A stretch of 64,000 nucleotides of DNA from Simmondsia chinensis (GCA_018398585.1 JAGTTD010000022.1:1639501-1703500); one strand, 5' to 3'; positions 52,301 through 64,000 are shown, numbered from the stretch's first letter. Numbers and translations are program-made. Notes: generated by a model not told the origin, from the sequence alone.

Positions 52301-53622
52301 CAAGAAAAGTAAGCTGGAAAATATTTTAAAATTTATATTGATTTGCAAATTTTCATTTTCCTTTGAAAAGGTAAGGAAAGTGGGAACAAAAGTTTCATGT
52401 CTCGTTCTTAATAGTTCCTCCATTCTTCACTTATTTATTCTATCCATGCTAGCTTGACTTTTTTTTATCTCAACTAATATTTTGTATTGTAAATATATTA
52501 TTGAATCAACCTAAACCAGACCTAACCGAAAATTTGTAAATGACTGACTCAAGAATCAAGGACTGAATCAAACAATAATTGTTTTAGTCAATCCGGTCCT
52601 AATTTTTGAATGGACCTCATATTTTGACTTTTTAAATTGTTCGTTACTTTTGAGTATCCAATTAGACTAATCAATAAGTAGTTTTATTTTGTTTGACCAA
52701 ATTTCCAGTCCAGTTTGATTTGCTCTCGATTTAAGTTTACTTTCATATTGCCCAGGTTCCTGCGTTGGTTCTTGACTGTGAGCCCGATATTGATTTCAAC
52801 AAAGATATTGAAGCGAAGCAACAGTAAGTTTCCAGTCATCTCTTATACCCGAGTCACTTACTAGTTTCATCACTGCATTGGATGACAAGCTATCGACCCT
52901 AACGGTCAGCTTTTTAATACTCTGGGGCCAAAATTCAATTCTTGTGCCAACCCAGCATTGGTAGGAAAAAGTGAAAAGAAAGAGATAACAGGCTTGTCAT
53001 GTCTATTATGCTATCGTAAAACTATGATTTAAGGCTGGGGCCTAAAGCAAGAGTTCATAGGTTGAAATCTGCATTATCGAAAACAATTTAAGTAAAATTT
53101 CAGTTTGAAAGTGTGTAACATTCATAAATTTAAGTCCCCTTCAAATCTCCATTGCCAGCAGTACAAAGATAAAAACCAGAACGTCCTTCTTTAGTAGGGT
53201 TCCGTTGGCCTTGTCCTTTAGTCCTCGTTGTTAGCGCTCCTATTTCTCTCATCCTAGCAAATTCAATGTTTTGCAAACTGCTACTAGCAAATCGGAACTT
53301 TGATGACTCTCCTTAAAGAGCTCGGAATGCATCTGCAGATAGATAGTACTATGTGCACTTGATTCTTTTCCTCACACTAACTTGTCCTAATTGCGTTTCA
53401 TGAAGCTACGCACGCCAAGTTGCCGAGTTTTTCGAGTTTGTGAAGAGGAAGAAAGAGCTACAACCTGCCAACACCCCCAGTGAAGAAGCTGGCAGGAGCA
53501 GGCAGCCCCAGGTTCTACTTCCCAACACTGGTGGATTATGGGTTCCCAAAGGGAAACACTTTCCGAATTCGCCTCTCGAATCCTTGGACTTTAAAAGAGC
53601 CATGTCGTTCCTCTCTGGGTAG
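49306..53622 (+). CDS. dNK: Deoxynucleoside kinase with helix-hairpin-helix N-terminal extension (552 aa)
   Basis: Five exons: 49,306-49,842, 51,052-51,510, 51,791-52,168, 52,756-52,823 and 53,406-53,622; all GT-AG and in frame. Phosphorylates deoxyribonucleosides (ATP donor) in the salvage pathway. The P-loop 'GNISVGKT' is at about residues 239-246, with 'PEPIDKWQNVG', the catalytic 'MERSVFSDR' and the Arg-rich lid 'HKRMMLRKREEEGG', all typical of the dCK/dGK/TK2-like family. The N-terminus (about residues 1-60) is Ser/Arg-rich and lacks acidic residues, a likely mitochondrial or plastid transit peptide. Before the kinase, about residues 155-180, 'LLTIPGVGPRNLRKLVENGI' is a helix-hairpin-helix-like motif. 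The first in-frame ATG is taken; an out-of-frame ATG at 49,295 opens a short overlapping upstream ORF that could lower translation. Confidence 0.92.
50854..50868 (+). repeat. G homopolymer in kinase intron 1
   Basis: About 15 consecutive G after 'gaagaggaa'-like text. Low-complexity, sequencing-sensitive; G-quadruplex-capable on the transcribed RNA. Confidence 0.8.
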
Positions 53623-53984
53623 TGTTTCAAACCACTGCTGATCAGACTCTGTCAAAGAGGTACCCTTGTGTGTATGACAGACTTCTCAAGCTGACTCTCT
53701 TAGGATCCTTGTATGTTTAGGAAAAATGTACCAGATTCTAACCGTTTTCGCCTCCTCGACTTGGGAGATGTAGATAGAGTTGTTTGGTCTGTATCTGTGT
53801 GATTCAAGCCCTTGTCAGTGTTCATGGTAATGTAGGTAAGCTTGCAATGATCTGTGAGTTTAGCTTGTTCCACTGAATCATTTTGTGTTTTGACAAGGAT
53901 ATTAGGGTCGTGATATATTATGTCTCAATGGTGGGTGTTTTTTCTGTTACTGATAAAGAGTTGGATCTTTGTTGTTTACAATTG

Positions 53985-54085
53985 GTAAAGACTAGAGGAG
54001 GGGAATGTCGGATTCGAACTCGTGTCTCGAATTGGCTAACTACCACTCCAACCATTAGGACAAACTATAGGACAAACTAGGGACT
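53985..54085 (-). mobile_element. tRNA-derived SINE head (family D), minus strand
   Basis: Minus-strand 'gtcctaatggttggagtggta' (A box) and 'cgagttcgaatccgacattc' (B box) match the plus-strand copy at 56,299. No tRNA cloverleaf fits. Downstream of the kinase gene. Confidence 0.55.
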
Positions 54086-54137
54086 AGCAAAGAGTTGGAT
54101 ACCATATGTCTTATCATTAGGCTAGCAGCTTGTTTTT

Positions 54138-54350
54138 CGGAAACGACCTATAGTTTTGAAGACGAAGGCGTGCTAGTACTAGGATGGGTGACTTCTTGGG
54201 AAGTTCTCATGTTGTCAATCGTATAAGGTGGGGGTTCTTAAAAACAGTCTCTCAGTCGGGTTACACCCTGAAGGGGTAAGGCTGTGTATATCCATCCCCC
54301 AGACTCAGCTTAGGCGGGAGCTCTTGAGGCGTTGGATTTTTTATTGTTGT
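54138..54350 (+). mobile_element. 5S-headed SINE, head partly deleted
   Basis: Part of the 5S head is lost around the A box ('ttgaagacgaaggcgtgctagtactaggatgggtgac'), but the C-box side and the 3' domain ('gaaggggtaaggctgtgtat', 'cttaggcgggagctcttgag') are present, ending 'ttattgttgtatta'. Confidence 0.75.
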
Positions 54351-54379
54351 ATTATGGCTCGTTCATTGTATAAAGTTAG

Positions 54380-54720
54380 TAATTTTCATATTAATAACTT
54401 CATGTTTGATGTAATAATGTTTTATTTTATAAATTTTATAAGATAATTTTTTAGTCCAAAGTTACATGTATTAAATAAAATGGTCTAAATGACGGTATAA
54501 AATAGCGTAACGCTTGCTGTTATTTATCAGTAAACCCATCATTTCCCTCATCTTCTAAACAAACTGCAATGTTACATTACAAATGAAGAAGAGTTGAATA
54601 TTATATATTGTTGTTTGGATTATTTAATTAAATAAATTTTTTTGACTAAAATATTATTTTATAAAGCTTATTAACTAAAATTTTAATATATCAAACCTGA
54701 AGTTATTATGTGTAATTTTA
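54380..54720. mobile_element. Foldback MITE, second copy of the 10.06-10.43 kb family
   Basis: 'ttttttagtccaaagttacatgtatta', 'gaagaagagttgaat' and 'gactaaaatattattttataaagctta' correspond to the two arms and centre of the 10.06-kb copy. Confidence 0.55.
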
Positions 54721-54724
54721 CCTT

Positions 54725-54985
54725 AAAAAGAATGTTAATGAAAGCCCAAATTGCCAATCAACCAAATTTTTTTTAAAATAATTGTGCTAATTTGGTAAAT
54801 TACTCAACTTTTGAATGTTTACTAACATGACTAATCTCGTGCAAAGTCATATAATTCAAAATTTAATCTTTATGTAAAATGGACTTTTGGTCCAATGAGG
54901 TTGTTTGGTCGAGTTTTTTTTGGAGAGAGAATTATTTTGCCGATAGCTTTTGAGTTTTTTTGGAGTGGATAAAATGCAAAACATT
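54725..54985. other. Intergenic, no gene seen
   Basis: AT-rich, nothing recognised. Confidence 0.35.
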
Positions 54986-54989
54986 TTGG

Positions 54990-55510
54990 ATTTTTTTTAC
55001 TGAAAATTACCTATATTTTAGGTGTGATTTCTGAAAATCACATAAATTTTTAATTTTTCAAAGTCACACATAAACTTTTCAATGTCACACCTAATGCTGA
55101 TACTGTTAACTTTTCATCAAATAAAACGCTGCGTTTTGAGGTATAAATGTATCAATACACAGTTTAACTTAATTTAATTAAATTATAATAAATAATATAT
55201 TTTACAAACGACAAAATTATCTTTCGCCTCTAAATTCGTAAAATTATTAAGGATTTGGCACTGCTATTACCTTGTCACCAAAAAAATTTAGAAGCATTTT
55301 TTATTTGTCAAAGTGTTTATAATTCATTGCTAAAAAACAAGTTTGATTAAATGTAATTTGGTAATTTCGTATTTATTTTAATAGAAAGGTAATAGTCTCG
55401 CCATTCGGTGTGACATTAAATTTTTTTTAAAAAATTAAGGTATGACTTTGAAAAATTGAAAAAGTTAGATAATTTTCTAAAACCAATTTAGTAAGTGATT
55501 TTCAGTATTA
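54990..55510. mobile_element. MITE of about 510 bp, copy 2
   Basis: Similar along its length to 41,795-42,300, with inverted ends ('gaaaatcacataaatttttaatttttcaaagtcaca' left, 'tgactttgaaaaattgaaaaag' right). Followed by an A-run at 55,511-55,530. Confidence 0.6.
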
Positions 55511-55539
55511 AAAAAAAAAAAAAAAAAAAAACCCCAAAC

Positions 55540-55845
55540 AGTTTTATATAAAGACAAGTTTTATATTTAAGTAAAAAAATGATAACTATTTCTTTCAAGT
55601 AATAGCATAATTAATTTTTTTTTTAAGAAAAATATTATTATTTGTAATTTCAAAAGATTTGAGTTTGAGAAAATGATAACAAAAACGAATAAAAAACACT
55701 TTCTACAAGACCTTGATGATTCAATTAAATAAATCATCATTAGTTTTTTTTTATTTGTGTTTGTTTTTAGAACTTTTCTAACTCATCCAGTGCTTCAGAC
55801 CAATGTTCGACTTAAAACTTACTGATCTTAGAATCTTTAATTTCG
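55540..55845. other. Intergenic, no gene seen
   Basis: AT-rich, nothing recognised. Confidence 0.35.
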
Positions 55846-55849
55846 AATA

Positions 55850-56121
55850 CAAGTCAGCTCGGATCAAGTGAAGTCAAACCCAACTAAGCCCAATCTATGC
55901 TCAAGCTCAAGCTCGGTTCATTTAGGCTCGGGGCTTAACTGAACATATTTAACAAATTGCATCAAGACATACTCATTTAAACTCGTTTAGTTGCATCAGA
56001 TTACGAGCTCATGCTTCACTAGGCCTATGCTTGGGTCAATAAGTTAAATGAATCAACTTAACTCGAGCTCCAAACAAGCCAAGCTTCCCTCACGAGCTAG
56101 CTCAGCGCATTTCAACCCCTA
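55850..56121. mobile_element. hAT MITE of the 'agctcgagctcg' family, copy 3
   Basis: Rich in 'caagctcaagctcggtt' motifs and ends 'catttcaacccccta'-type terminus at 56,121. Left boundary approximate. Confidence 0.5.
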
Positions 56122-56298
56122 ATTTAGACTTTTTACATCCAAGTCCAACTACTTCAATTAAATACTAAAAAGCCTTTACAATTTCATGTACATTAGATTA
56201 AGCTGGAGAGGACCTTCCCACTTCATATACAAAGATGCACATGACCAAACACAGAAAACATCTCTCACTTCAATCTCATTTCTCCCCATTCTCGCCGG

Positions 56299-56410
56299 TC
56301 CCGGTTTGTCTCAATGGTTGGGTTGGCAGCTGGCCAATCGTAGGACGTGGGTTCAAATCCAGTATCCCCCTTACTTTGACATTACCAATGTAAAAAGAAT
56401 TTAAAAATTA
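56299..56410 (+). mobile_element. tRNA-derived SINE head (family D), plus strand
   Basis: 'tctcaatggttgggttggca' (A box) and 'gtgggttcaaatccagtatc' (B box), related to the minus-strand copy at 53,985-54,085. Confidence 0.55.
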
Positions 56411-56527
56411 TCTCCCGATTCCCTGTGATGATAATTTACTAAACGGGGCCAAGATGAGCATTTGGGTGATGGTAACATTACAAATTGATAAATTCCATGG
56501 TGTTCCTCTGTATTTTGTGGCCCATTA

Positions 56528-59500
56528 TCAAGAGATTCCGAGATCAAAAGACGGAGAGTTTAGCAAACCGATTTTCTCCTGTGATGGTTCTGAAACTCTT
56601 TCCTCTTGCATTAAAGATCTCGTCTTCTGCTTTAAAAGATCAGCAGCCTGCGCCTCGAGCTCATCAAGATCAATATCCTCATAAAACTCATCATCTGAGA
56701 ACAGCATCGAATTCATATTCTCTGTTCTATTGGCTTCATTATGTAAAGACGAGTCTTTGTTTGAAATTTCAGATGCGCAAGAGAATTCTTTCTCCAAGTT
56801 AATTGCAGGAACAGAATAGACTCTCCCTGAGCACAATTTTCTTTGCCGGGCGGCCTCTTTTACTTGCGGTCTACCACTAGTGCTCGGTATGGAATCTTCT
56901 GGGATTCTTTCGAGGTTGAATCGTGAGCATACTGAGTTCTTCCCAGCAGATAAATCAGTAAATTTTGAGCAACCTTGAGGTGTTTGTAGATGAGTACTAG
57001 AAGTGTCCCCACTTTCTGTTATGGACACCACAGATTTGGGGCTGAAGGCATTAGAAGTAGAAGCATATAGCTGTCTTTGAATCGGTGACTGGCTGAGTAA
57101 AGAGCGCCTGACACGGAAAAATATGGACCAATTTCGGCAATCAAAGTATGGCAAAAAGCTTTAGCTAATGAACAATATTATTTTGTGCAAGGACCATGGT
57201 ACTATATAAAGCCTGTTAATAGAACTGCTGTTGTTTAATGAACTTTAAGCTATATATTATGTGATTTGCTGTTACGTGATGGATACTTTGTAATCCCTTT
57301 AAAATTCATAAGCATGGTAGTTTAGATATTAAGACCATTTCCAATGTGTTTGAAATTTGAATAATGTCAAAAGGGATACAAAAACTAGTATTTGTATGCA
57401 TGTACATGCAACCTTTTTCGCGGAAAAGATGGTCTCTTTAGGGAAGTCAACTTCAGGTTCAAGAATGTTCAGGTTGAAGTACAAGTGAGATAGTTATTAA
57501 GGTACTGAACAGAAGGCATAATCCACGTTGGCGGATTTAGAAAATAGTCCAAAATATTTAGATGATTAGTCGTGATAGAAGAGACATTAGATATAATCAT
57601 TGCTTCAATGGAGCTAATACGGTGGCATATTGGGTAACCAAATCAGGGCATTATGTCAACCACGAGACTCAATGGGTTCGCCTCCCTAGCCCTGAACTAA
57701 GATCTATTGTTTTGACTGTTACATAAGGTCAAGCCTTCCCTACAAGACTCTTCTAATACGCTTTCTCTTGCTCATAAAAAGAAACACCTCTCTCCGAAAA
57801 CCCAATATCAATCACGCAATACAAACACCGCAAAAGCATACCACTACATAGACGACCAAGCAGGATGTCAGCAGTGGCCATTACAAGGTTCAAAATTTCA
57901 TTTTAGTCTACATTAAGAAATCAATAGCCAACTCACATTTATGAATACAGATTTAGGGTAGGCACACATTAACTCCTACAGATATATGCAAATGAGGGAA
58001 GGGATGGAAGAAGAGGGATTCTGGGAAACCTGTAAAATGCCATCATATCAGCATCACTGTTCTCAGCTTGAGTGTCGACTGCAGTAGGATTCACCCTATC
58101 ATCTATGAAGCTGCCCTCGTACGTATCATCCTCTTGCAAATCCTCCTCATCATCAGAAACTTCTGCTTCTGAAGTAACCCTGATAATCATGCAGGAATAA
58201 CATATAAAAATACAATGATGACTCTACTACTAATATGTGAAACATGATCTTCAAAGAACTACGCTTTCATCAAATTTTTTGGGAATCCAGGGAATCACAA
58301 GGGGATGTTTAATGCTACCAAATGATAGTATGTTGATCAAGCTATAATCACATTTTTGACCAGACAGTCCGATAATACGACTTATCGGTATCATCTAATG
58401 CCAGTAACATCAGAACAATTAATACATGAGGGTATCCTATTCCGAAAGCGAAAAGTTGGATCATAATGCAATCGGAGCATCAATGATAACCCAAATATAA
58501 AGGCACCCTATGCTCATTCACAAACAGATAACACCGAGTGTATATAGTCATCCACATAGTTCTACACTGCAATGAATTCTAAACCATCATTCAAACAAAG
58601 AATATCACCCTCTAGAAGCAAGATGATCAAATGACTGAAAATGCAAGATGGTCAGAGAAATGGACAGGTTGCATGTTCCAAAAAAAGAAATGGACAGGTT
58701 GCAGGATTTGTGTCAATTTGCAGAATGCAATAACAATCTCTAGCGTCATGACCTTCCCTCGGGTTCATATATGATATAATCTAACAATGCTCATAAACCC
58801 ACCAAGTCTCATTTGTGTTAGCCTGTACCTGGTTCTTCTGAAAATCATTATGGAGGAAAGAATTCAAGCACTGTGCATCCTTCTCTCTTTCCTTCATTTA
58901 ATTATTTTTTGTTTCGAGAGAGAGAGAAAGGGGGCGGGGGGGTGTCTATCAGTGAAAAACAAGAAAAATATTTCACAATGCATCATTCAATTATGCACTT
59001 ACTCAGCTTCTTCTTCAATGAAGTCTCTCGCATCTCGAAACACTTGATTGCTGCCTGGATGCAATAATAATGAATGGGGTTAAACTAATTAGTATACTCT
59101 CTGGGGTCACTTCCATTGCAACACTTTAAAAATAATTAAAAAAGCACAAGCCTTATATTATAGCCAAAGCTGACATTCAGACCAAACTACGTGCTGCACA
59201 TCACCATCAGGATCACAATGTTCCACAGAACTACAACAATGAATTGGATACCTTTGCTATTAGGAACTGCGTGAGTAAATTGTAATGCAAGCTTGACAGA
59301 GGGGCGAGTAGAGTTCTCTTTTAGTCTCTTTCGTGTCCTCTGTTCACGAGGGTCCCCAATCTTGCGCAAGCGTTTTAATTTGCGTGCCTTCTCAGCTGAC
59401 TTTTCTCCAGATGAAGACATGCGCCAGTCTTTGCTACAGCTGCTGTTCGTCAAATTTGCCAGGGGAGTTCGGATTTCCTTGGCAGCAAGAAAATCACAGG

Positions 59501-62500
59501 TTTCTCCTGCTTTAAACGCACTCTTAGCTCCCTCAACCGCAGGAGTGTGAATCTGATCACTAACACGAGAAGCCCTAACATCTGTTCTGTGAGGACTTGT
59601 GTGAAAAATGACATCCTCACGATTAGAAAATTCAGGACTTGCACTAATTTTGGCAGGTGATTCAGGCTTTGAAACAAGAATCTCATCTCTCCTGTCAGCA
59701 CTTGGTGAACCTGAGGGATCCAAAGCTTTCCAGTATCAATTTGAAGTCCCTATGATTGTTGGAATAGATAAAAACATTCGGGAATAAGCAGTCTAGGCAA
59801 TGTTTTTTATGAATTTACTAACCAATTTTATTCAGCGGAGACTCTGGAACAAACCCACTTTTGATAAAATTAGTTAGCCGAGGACTGAGTTCAGGATCTG
59901 CAATCACTGGCAACTTGTCTGCCATTGCATCTGCTATTTCATGCCGACCTCCACCATTTGCATACTTTTGAGGTGGAGTTTGAAATATTTCTTCACCGCT
60001 ATTACCTTCAAAAATCGAGGCATCAGCTGGTACATGAGATCCCAGCATTATCTTTGCACTTTCCTGTCGATCTTCATTGGAGGCACCCTGAGCAACAAAA
60101 ATATTCATTGCCATTACATCTTCTGAGCATCCTGCCTTGGTCTTCGATTCACAGCTGACTTTCTTTGGAAAGTTAAGTAACATAGCATCTTGTACGAATT
60201 CCAGAAGGGGAACACATGCAATGGATACCCTTCCATGAATATCAACAGATGCAACTTCCGACCCAAAGAAGTATGAATGTAGAGGAAAAGCTTTGCGGGA
60301 CGATATTGGCAAGCTTGACCTCTCCATATTGATTGAGGCACCTGAAGGGGGAACCGTATTAACTGGAACCTTTTCAGGAGAATCTGACATGTTATTCTCT
60401 TTAGACAATGAAGCGGCTGGAGATGGGACCCTATTATTTATAATTTTGCTAGAAGAATCTGGCATGCACTTATCGCTCGTTGAAGCAACTGGACTAGAGA
60501 CCCCTGTATGGAATATTACTGGCTGTTCATCAACGGAATCAGCAGGATCGGGCAACTCTGCACAAGCGAAATTCACCCCCGCATCAATATCCATAATGTA
60601 ACACACTAGTTAGTTTCAGAAAGGTCTGACAGCAGATGGTAGATTCATTAAAAAACTATGAAACATGCACCTTTTTCTTTTTCAACAAGTTGCTCAACGC
60701 TTCCAACTGCTAAACACTGACCCACAGAAACCTGAGCAAGACATAGTGAAGACTAAGTAATGGAATGGTACATATAGATATGGTAGATAAATAGTATCAA
60801 TGAACTGCGTTTTTGAACATGCCTCAACGTCAAAGTTTCTGCTAGCTCCAGGAAATGAAAGTCCTTGCAAGATTTGCATTGTGTCGATCAGCATTGCAGT
60901 TCTTGATGAATGCATTACGTGGTGCACTCTAGAAGGAAATGCTTGGAAATGAGGAAAAGCAATAAGAGATGGTTTCCAAGGAGTTTCATCAGGCCGGAAG
61001 TACTTCTGTAACATAGCAGACTCCATATCAGTGAGTTTCTCTTTAGATATTGGTTCTTCAACTAAATCATCTTTCAGTTTTCTTCCACGTCGAACAAACT
61101 CTTTAATTGATAGTTCCTCGAACCTCATCTCTGGTTTGAAAACATGAGGAACCTAAAGAAGAAGTCACAAAGAAGAGAAGATCTAGAGTTCAGATCTTGG
61201 TAAAAGGAGAAGTTACATAAATACTCACCAAAAAAAAAAAAAAAAAGAAGTTACATAATCCCTAATGAAATTAGACATACCATCCTTGGACTTGGATGAA
61301 AATTGAAGCTATTCATCCCCCCATTTCGCATGTGCTTCCTTACAGCCTTGCTGGTTGCTTGCTTTCGCATATAACCCTTCAACTCTGTACCCTCACAAGC
61401 TAAGACAAGTAGCCAGTCGTTAAGGAAAATACAATTACTAGCCAGTAAAATAATACGAGCTATATCCTATTGAAATAACTAGAGGAGAAGGGGGTGAGGG
61501 GCAATGAGTTCCAAGGATATCAACTCGTCCATCATGCTTCCTTCCAGTTCTTCCCATCCGCTGTATCATCCTTAAAGGTGAGATATTGGCATCGAAACAT
61601 ATTACAAGATCAACTTCCATAATATCAAGGCCTTCTTCACCAATTGATGTAGCAACAATGACATTATATCCCCCCATCCGAAATTTCTGTCAAAGTAGAG
61701 GAAAATAATCATAAAACAAGCTAGCTATTTGCAGCCCCCAGGCCAAAATCAAGCCCTAGAGATTTAGTACCTCTAAAACAGCTTGTTGAACCTTCTGCGA
61801 CTGCCCTTTCAATGTCTTCCCTGTGATGATCCATATCAAGAGATGTCAGAGACAAACTCTAGATCTTTTTAACGGTATCAATACAACAAAAGGAGGAAAA
61901 ATTGGAATAAATGAAAGAGTAACAGGGAGGGAAGAGGAGCATATCAACGAGTGGCAAACTCCTCACTTACTCATCAAACAAACATGGAAGTTTTCTTTTC
62001 TTTTTAATTCTAAGCTGCCTAAGACGGCTGGTACAACTTTTTTGGGTCGAAGACTTGAACAAACCTGAACTTTGACCAATGAACTGTGTTGCTTTAACGG
62101 AATGCCCTATATTTGTCACTGCGTCCATTATGTCCCTGAATAAAGTCAAACAAGCACCATGTGTTACAACAGAAAGCAAGAAATTCTAAGTGTTTCAATA
62201 GGAATAAGAAGAAAAAAGACTCATTAAATTCCCTTTTGGAATTTACCTGACGCTTCCCCTAAAATTTGAGAAAATGATCACCCTTGAGCTCTGCGGATCG
62301 TTTTTTTCTGTAATTGTATATCCAGTCATTCAAGGGAAACAACCACATGTCAGTACACAAGTGTAAATCTAAGAGCTCACAATTAAAGAGCAGCTATTGA
62401 AGACCTTTACTAATCACTTTGCCAGATGTCCAACATCGTTACAGCACAAACCACCATAAACATGAAACCTGAAAGTCCCATGAAGCTCAATTATGTTATC

Positions 62501-63767
62501 CTCCTTTTTTCTCGTTTCGCAAAGTCTATACCTGGGCGGACATCCTAGTCATCTTTTCTCACTATATTCTTCCCGACCAGAATTTTAAGTCAAAACCAGC
62601 TTTGAGGACCTTGCCTCACATTACCTTCTATAAAGATACCACTACCTAGTTGCAAAGGTGTTAACCCAAACATCAAATATTCAGTATCATAGAGCAGAGG
62701 CAGGGAGCTCAACTGTTATAATTCCATCTGAGAAATTGAGTAAACACCAAGTCCTTCTCTTTCCAACCACCACACCACATCTCCCCCCCCCCCCCCCCCC
62801 CGCGCCCCCCCCCCCCCCAAAAAAAAAGAAAAGAAATGAAAAGAGAAGAGAAAACGGAGCACTGAAAGTGCTCGGAATGGTATTAGAACCGATTCTGTCA
62901 GCGATTACACAAATTACTATAGAAAGCAAGGGTAACAAATTGACTGGGAAAGACAAATATAGTGTAAGGAGATGCCAGGAAAATAGGAATATCACAGATG
63001 ATGAAGTAACAACTACGACCAGAAAGAAATTCTAACAATACTCACTGAAATGATCAACTAATACTTCTATCAACTTGGACAACTTTGGACTAGGTGCACC
63101 ATGTGACAAACTCTGCTGCATTAGGAATTTTGCTCTGTGAATAGCTTCATTCCTACTCATAAATCTTGCAAAAGACCTGTAACAGTTCAATGTAGCATGT
63201 TAAAAAAACACAACCATGCAATTTGGAAAGCAATGGCAGTATTTGTCACTCTGATGATTCGGGATAAAAACCTATTCAATACAAAAGCAAGCTAAAGATG
63301 TGATTTAGGGAGCAGTTATTGACAAGTCTGTGTCAACTGAAGATATTTTAGATCTTCTTGCACTGAAACTCAAGCTATGGAAAATCAACAAAACAATATG
63401 ATAAATTTAAGTGAAAATGCGAAGACCGAGTAATTCAACAGACCAAAAAGCATTTTTCAGGAAGTGTGTGGATCATTATCTGATCAGGAATCTGTCTTGA
63501 CGAGAAGACATGATTTGCAAATTGGACTTTAAAGTTTTGAGAAAGGTTACAATGTGAATCCATGCCAACATACCCTTGTCGCATCTTTTCTTCAAGCATC
63601 TCATAAGCTGGCCTAATCCCATGGCTTGATAGCAGTTTGCGTATGTGGTAAAGTGTAATAAGAACACCAAAATAACCTTCCACTTCGCTGCACTTCACAT
63701 GGGAAAGGTCTGCCGGTGGTGCTTGACGAAATCTGTCCCTTGAGTTCAGCAAATCACATGGGCTCAA
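56528..63767 (-). CDS. FANCM: FANCM-type DNA helicase/translocase, C-terminal part (5' end outside window)
   Basis: Minus-strand exons, 5' to 3': 63,767-63,574, 63,176-63,046, 62,307-62,247, 62,135-62,065, 61,820-61,771, 61,686-61,521, 61,408-61,281, 61,152-60,823, 60,731-60,671, 60,605-59,823, 59,725-59,252, 59,054-59,003, 58,179-58,030 and 57,107-56,528 (stop). All joins keep frame. Seen: '[13 protein letters not shown]', '[20 protein letters not shown]', helicase motifs IV '[20 protein letters not shown]', V '[20 protein letters not shown]' and VI '[14 protein letters not shown]', '[21 protein letters not shown]' and a poorly conserved acidic tail ('[20 protein letters not shown]', '[12 protein letters not shown]'). 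The plant FANCM helicase acts in nuclei, remodelling recombination intermediates and limiting meiotic crossovers. The DEAD N-lobe is beyond the right edge. Two introns are non-canonical (AT-AC and GC-AG). No lesion seen. Confidence 0.92.
60732..60822 (-). other. GC-AG intron of FANCM
   Basis: The exon ending 'GAC GTT GAG' is followed by gcatgt and the next exon starts after ..gctcag|GTTTCTGTG. The GAG|gcatgt donor fits the GC-AG class; the joined frame reads 'FDVEVSVGQC' without a stop. A GT six bases upstream would give a different, less natural join. Confidence 0.65.
61409..61520 (-). other. AT-AC U12-type intron of FANCM (112 nt)
   Basis: Minus strand: 5' splice site ATATCCTT at 61,520-61,513 is a perfect match to the U12 AT-AC consensus; TTCCTTAAC at 61,427-61,419 is a perfect branch-point consensus, and the intron ends AC at 61,410-61,409, about 11 nt beyond the branch A. 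Splicing gives GTT|G + TT GTC TTA GCT TGT GAG, i.e. 'GRVVVLACEG', the expected family wording. The GT-AG alternative has no suitable donor. Confidence 0.9.
62779..62820. repeat. Poly(C) tract in FANCM intron
   Basis: Two C-runs (about 21 and 14) separated by GCG, followed by an A-run. Minus-strand RNA would be G-rich. Length is probably unreliable in the assembly. Confidence 0.8.
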
Positions 63768-63779
63768 CTGCCAAATGTC

Positions 63780-64000
63780 CAAGGATAAGTTCTAGAGTAG
63801 AAAGGCTGAATAAATAACAAAATAGACTGCATAGTGCCTACGGATACGAGCTTTTGAGTAAAGATTCATACAGCCAAAAGAATGAGAAAAACAAATGAAG
63901 ATGGAGACATTGGCACATTATTATTTCAAAATATAAGATTTGCGGATCAGCAAGGTTGCAGTCGTAATTCACTACATACTTCTAACTCGCAAAGACAGAT
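63780..64000 (-). other. FANCM intron, runs off the window
   Basis: No exon recognised between 63,768 and the right edge; earlier exons must lie beyond 64,000. Confidence 0.5.

Noticed and set aside
56299..56372. tRNA gene
   Set aside because: A and B boxes are present but acceptor and anticodon stems cannot be paired; better read as a SINE head.
59293..60601. Plus-strand ORFs of 60-102 codons
   Set aside because: Antisense shadows of the large FANCM exons.
1..64000. CRISPR array, operon or bacterial-type feature
   Set aside because: None seen; intron-containing plant genes throughout.

Overview
This window is nuclear DNA of a flowering plant, most likely a eudicot. It is AT-rich, its genes are split by spliceable introns, and it holds plant-only families (R2R3-MYB, CYP76-type P450, subfamily XII LRR receptor kinase, plant mobile domain). 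It is crowded with SINEs, MITEs, TRIMs, LINE remnants and one complete Mutator-like element. I cannot name the species. All exon models were built by reading splice sites and frame continuity by eye; no alignment or transcript data were available.

Layout. 1-7.7 kb is repeat-rich with no intact gene. 7.8-11.9 kb (minus) is a small mitochondrial inner-membrane protein gene of two exons split by a 3.8-kb, repeat-filled intron; its upstream flank carries three TGGGCY 'site II' motifs. 12.0-15.6 kb is an array of hAT-type MITEs, a TRIM and SINE pieces. 15.6-19.8 kb (minus) is an LRR receptor-like kinase whose N-terminus is out of frame with the rest. 21.5-23.1 kb (plus) is an intact subgroup-4-like R2R3-MYB with repression motifs. 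24.3-31.6 kb is a 7.35-kb Mutator-like element with long terminal inverted repeats and a 9-bp target duplication; it carries a MURA-type transposase broken by one UGA, plus a decayed plant-mobile-domain gene. 31.6-38.9 kb is repeats only. 38.9-44.5 kb (minus) is a three-exon CYP76-like P450 with introns full of transposons. 44.6-49.0 kb holds MITEs and a LINE RNase H remnant. 49.3-53.6 kb (plus) is a five-exon deoxynucleoside kinase with a helix-hairpin-helix N-terminal extension. 56.5 kb to the right edge (minus) is the C-terminal two-thirds of a FANCM-type helicase gene, whose 5' end lies outside the window.

The most notable observations are: (1) a SINE family with a 5S rRNA-derived head and the common angiosperm SINE 3' domain, at least 15 copies in 64 kb, many with clear target duplications; (2) an AT-AC, U12-type intron in FANCM, shown by a perfect 5' splice site, a perfect branch-point consensus and exact reading-frame continuity, plus a GC-AG intron in the same gene; (3) MITEs lodged inside (TA)n microsatellites; (4) a partial duplication of the first exon/intron border of the mitochondrial gene, in which the duplicate donor is GC instead of GT.

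The genes do not form a pathway. They are independent loci: respiration, immunity-type signalling, phenylpropanoid-type transcriptional repression, specialised metabolism, nucleotide salvage and DNA repair/meiotic recombination.
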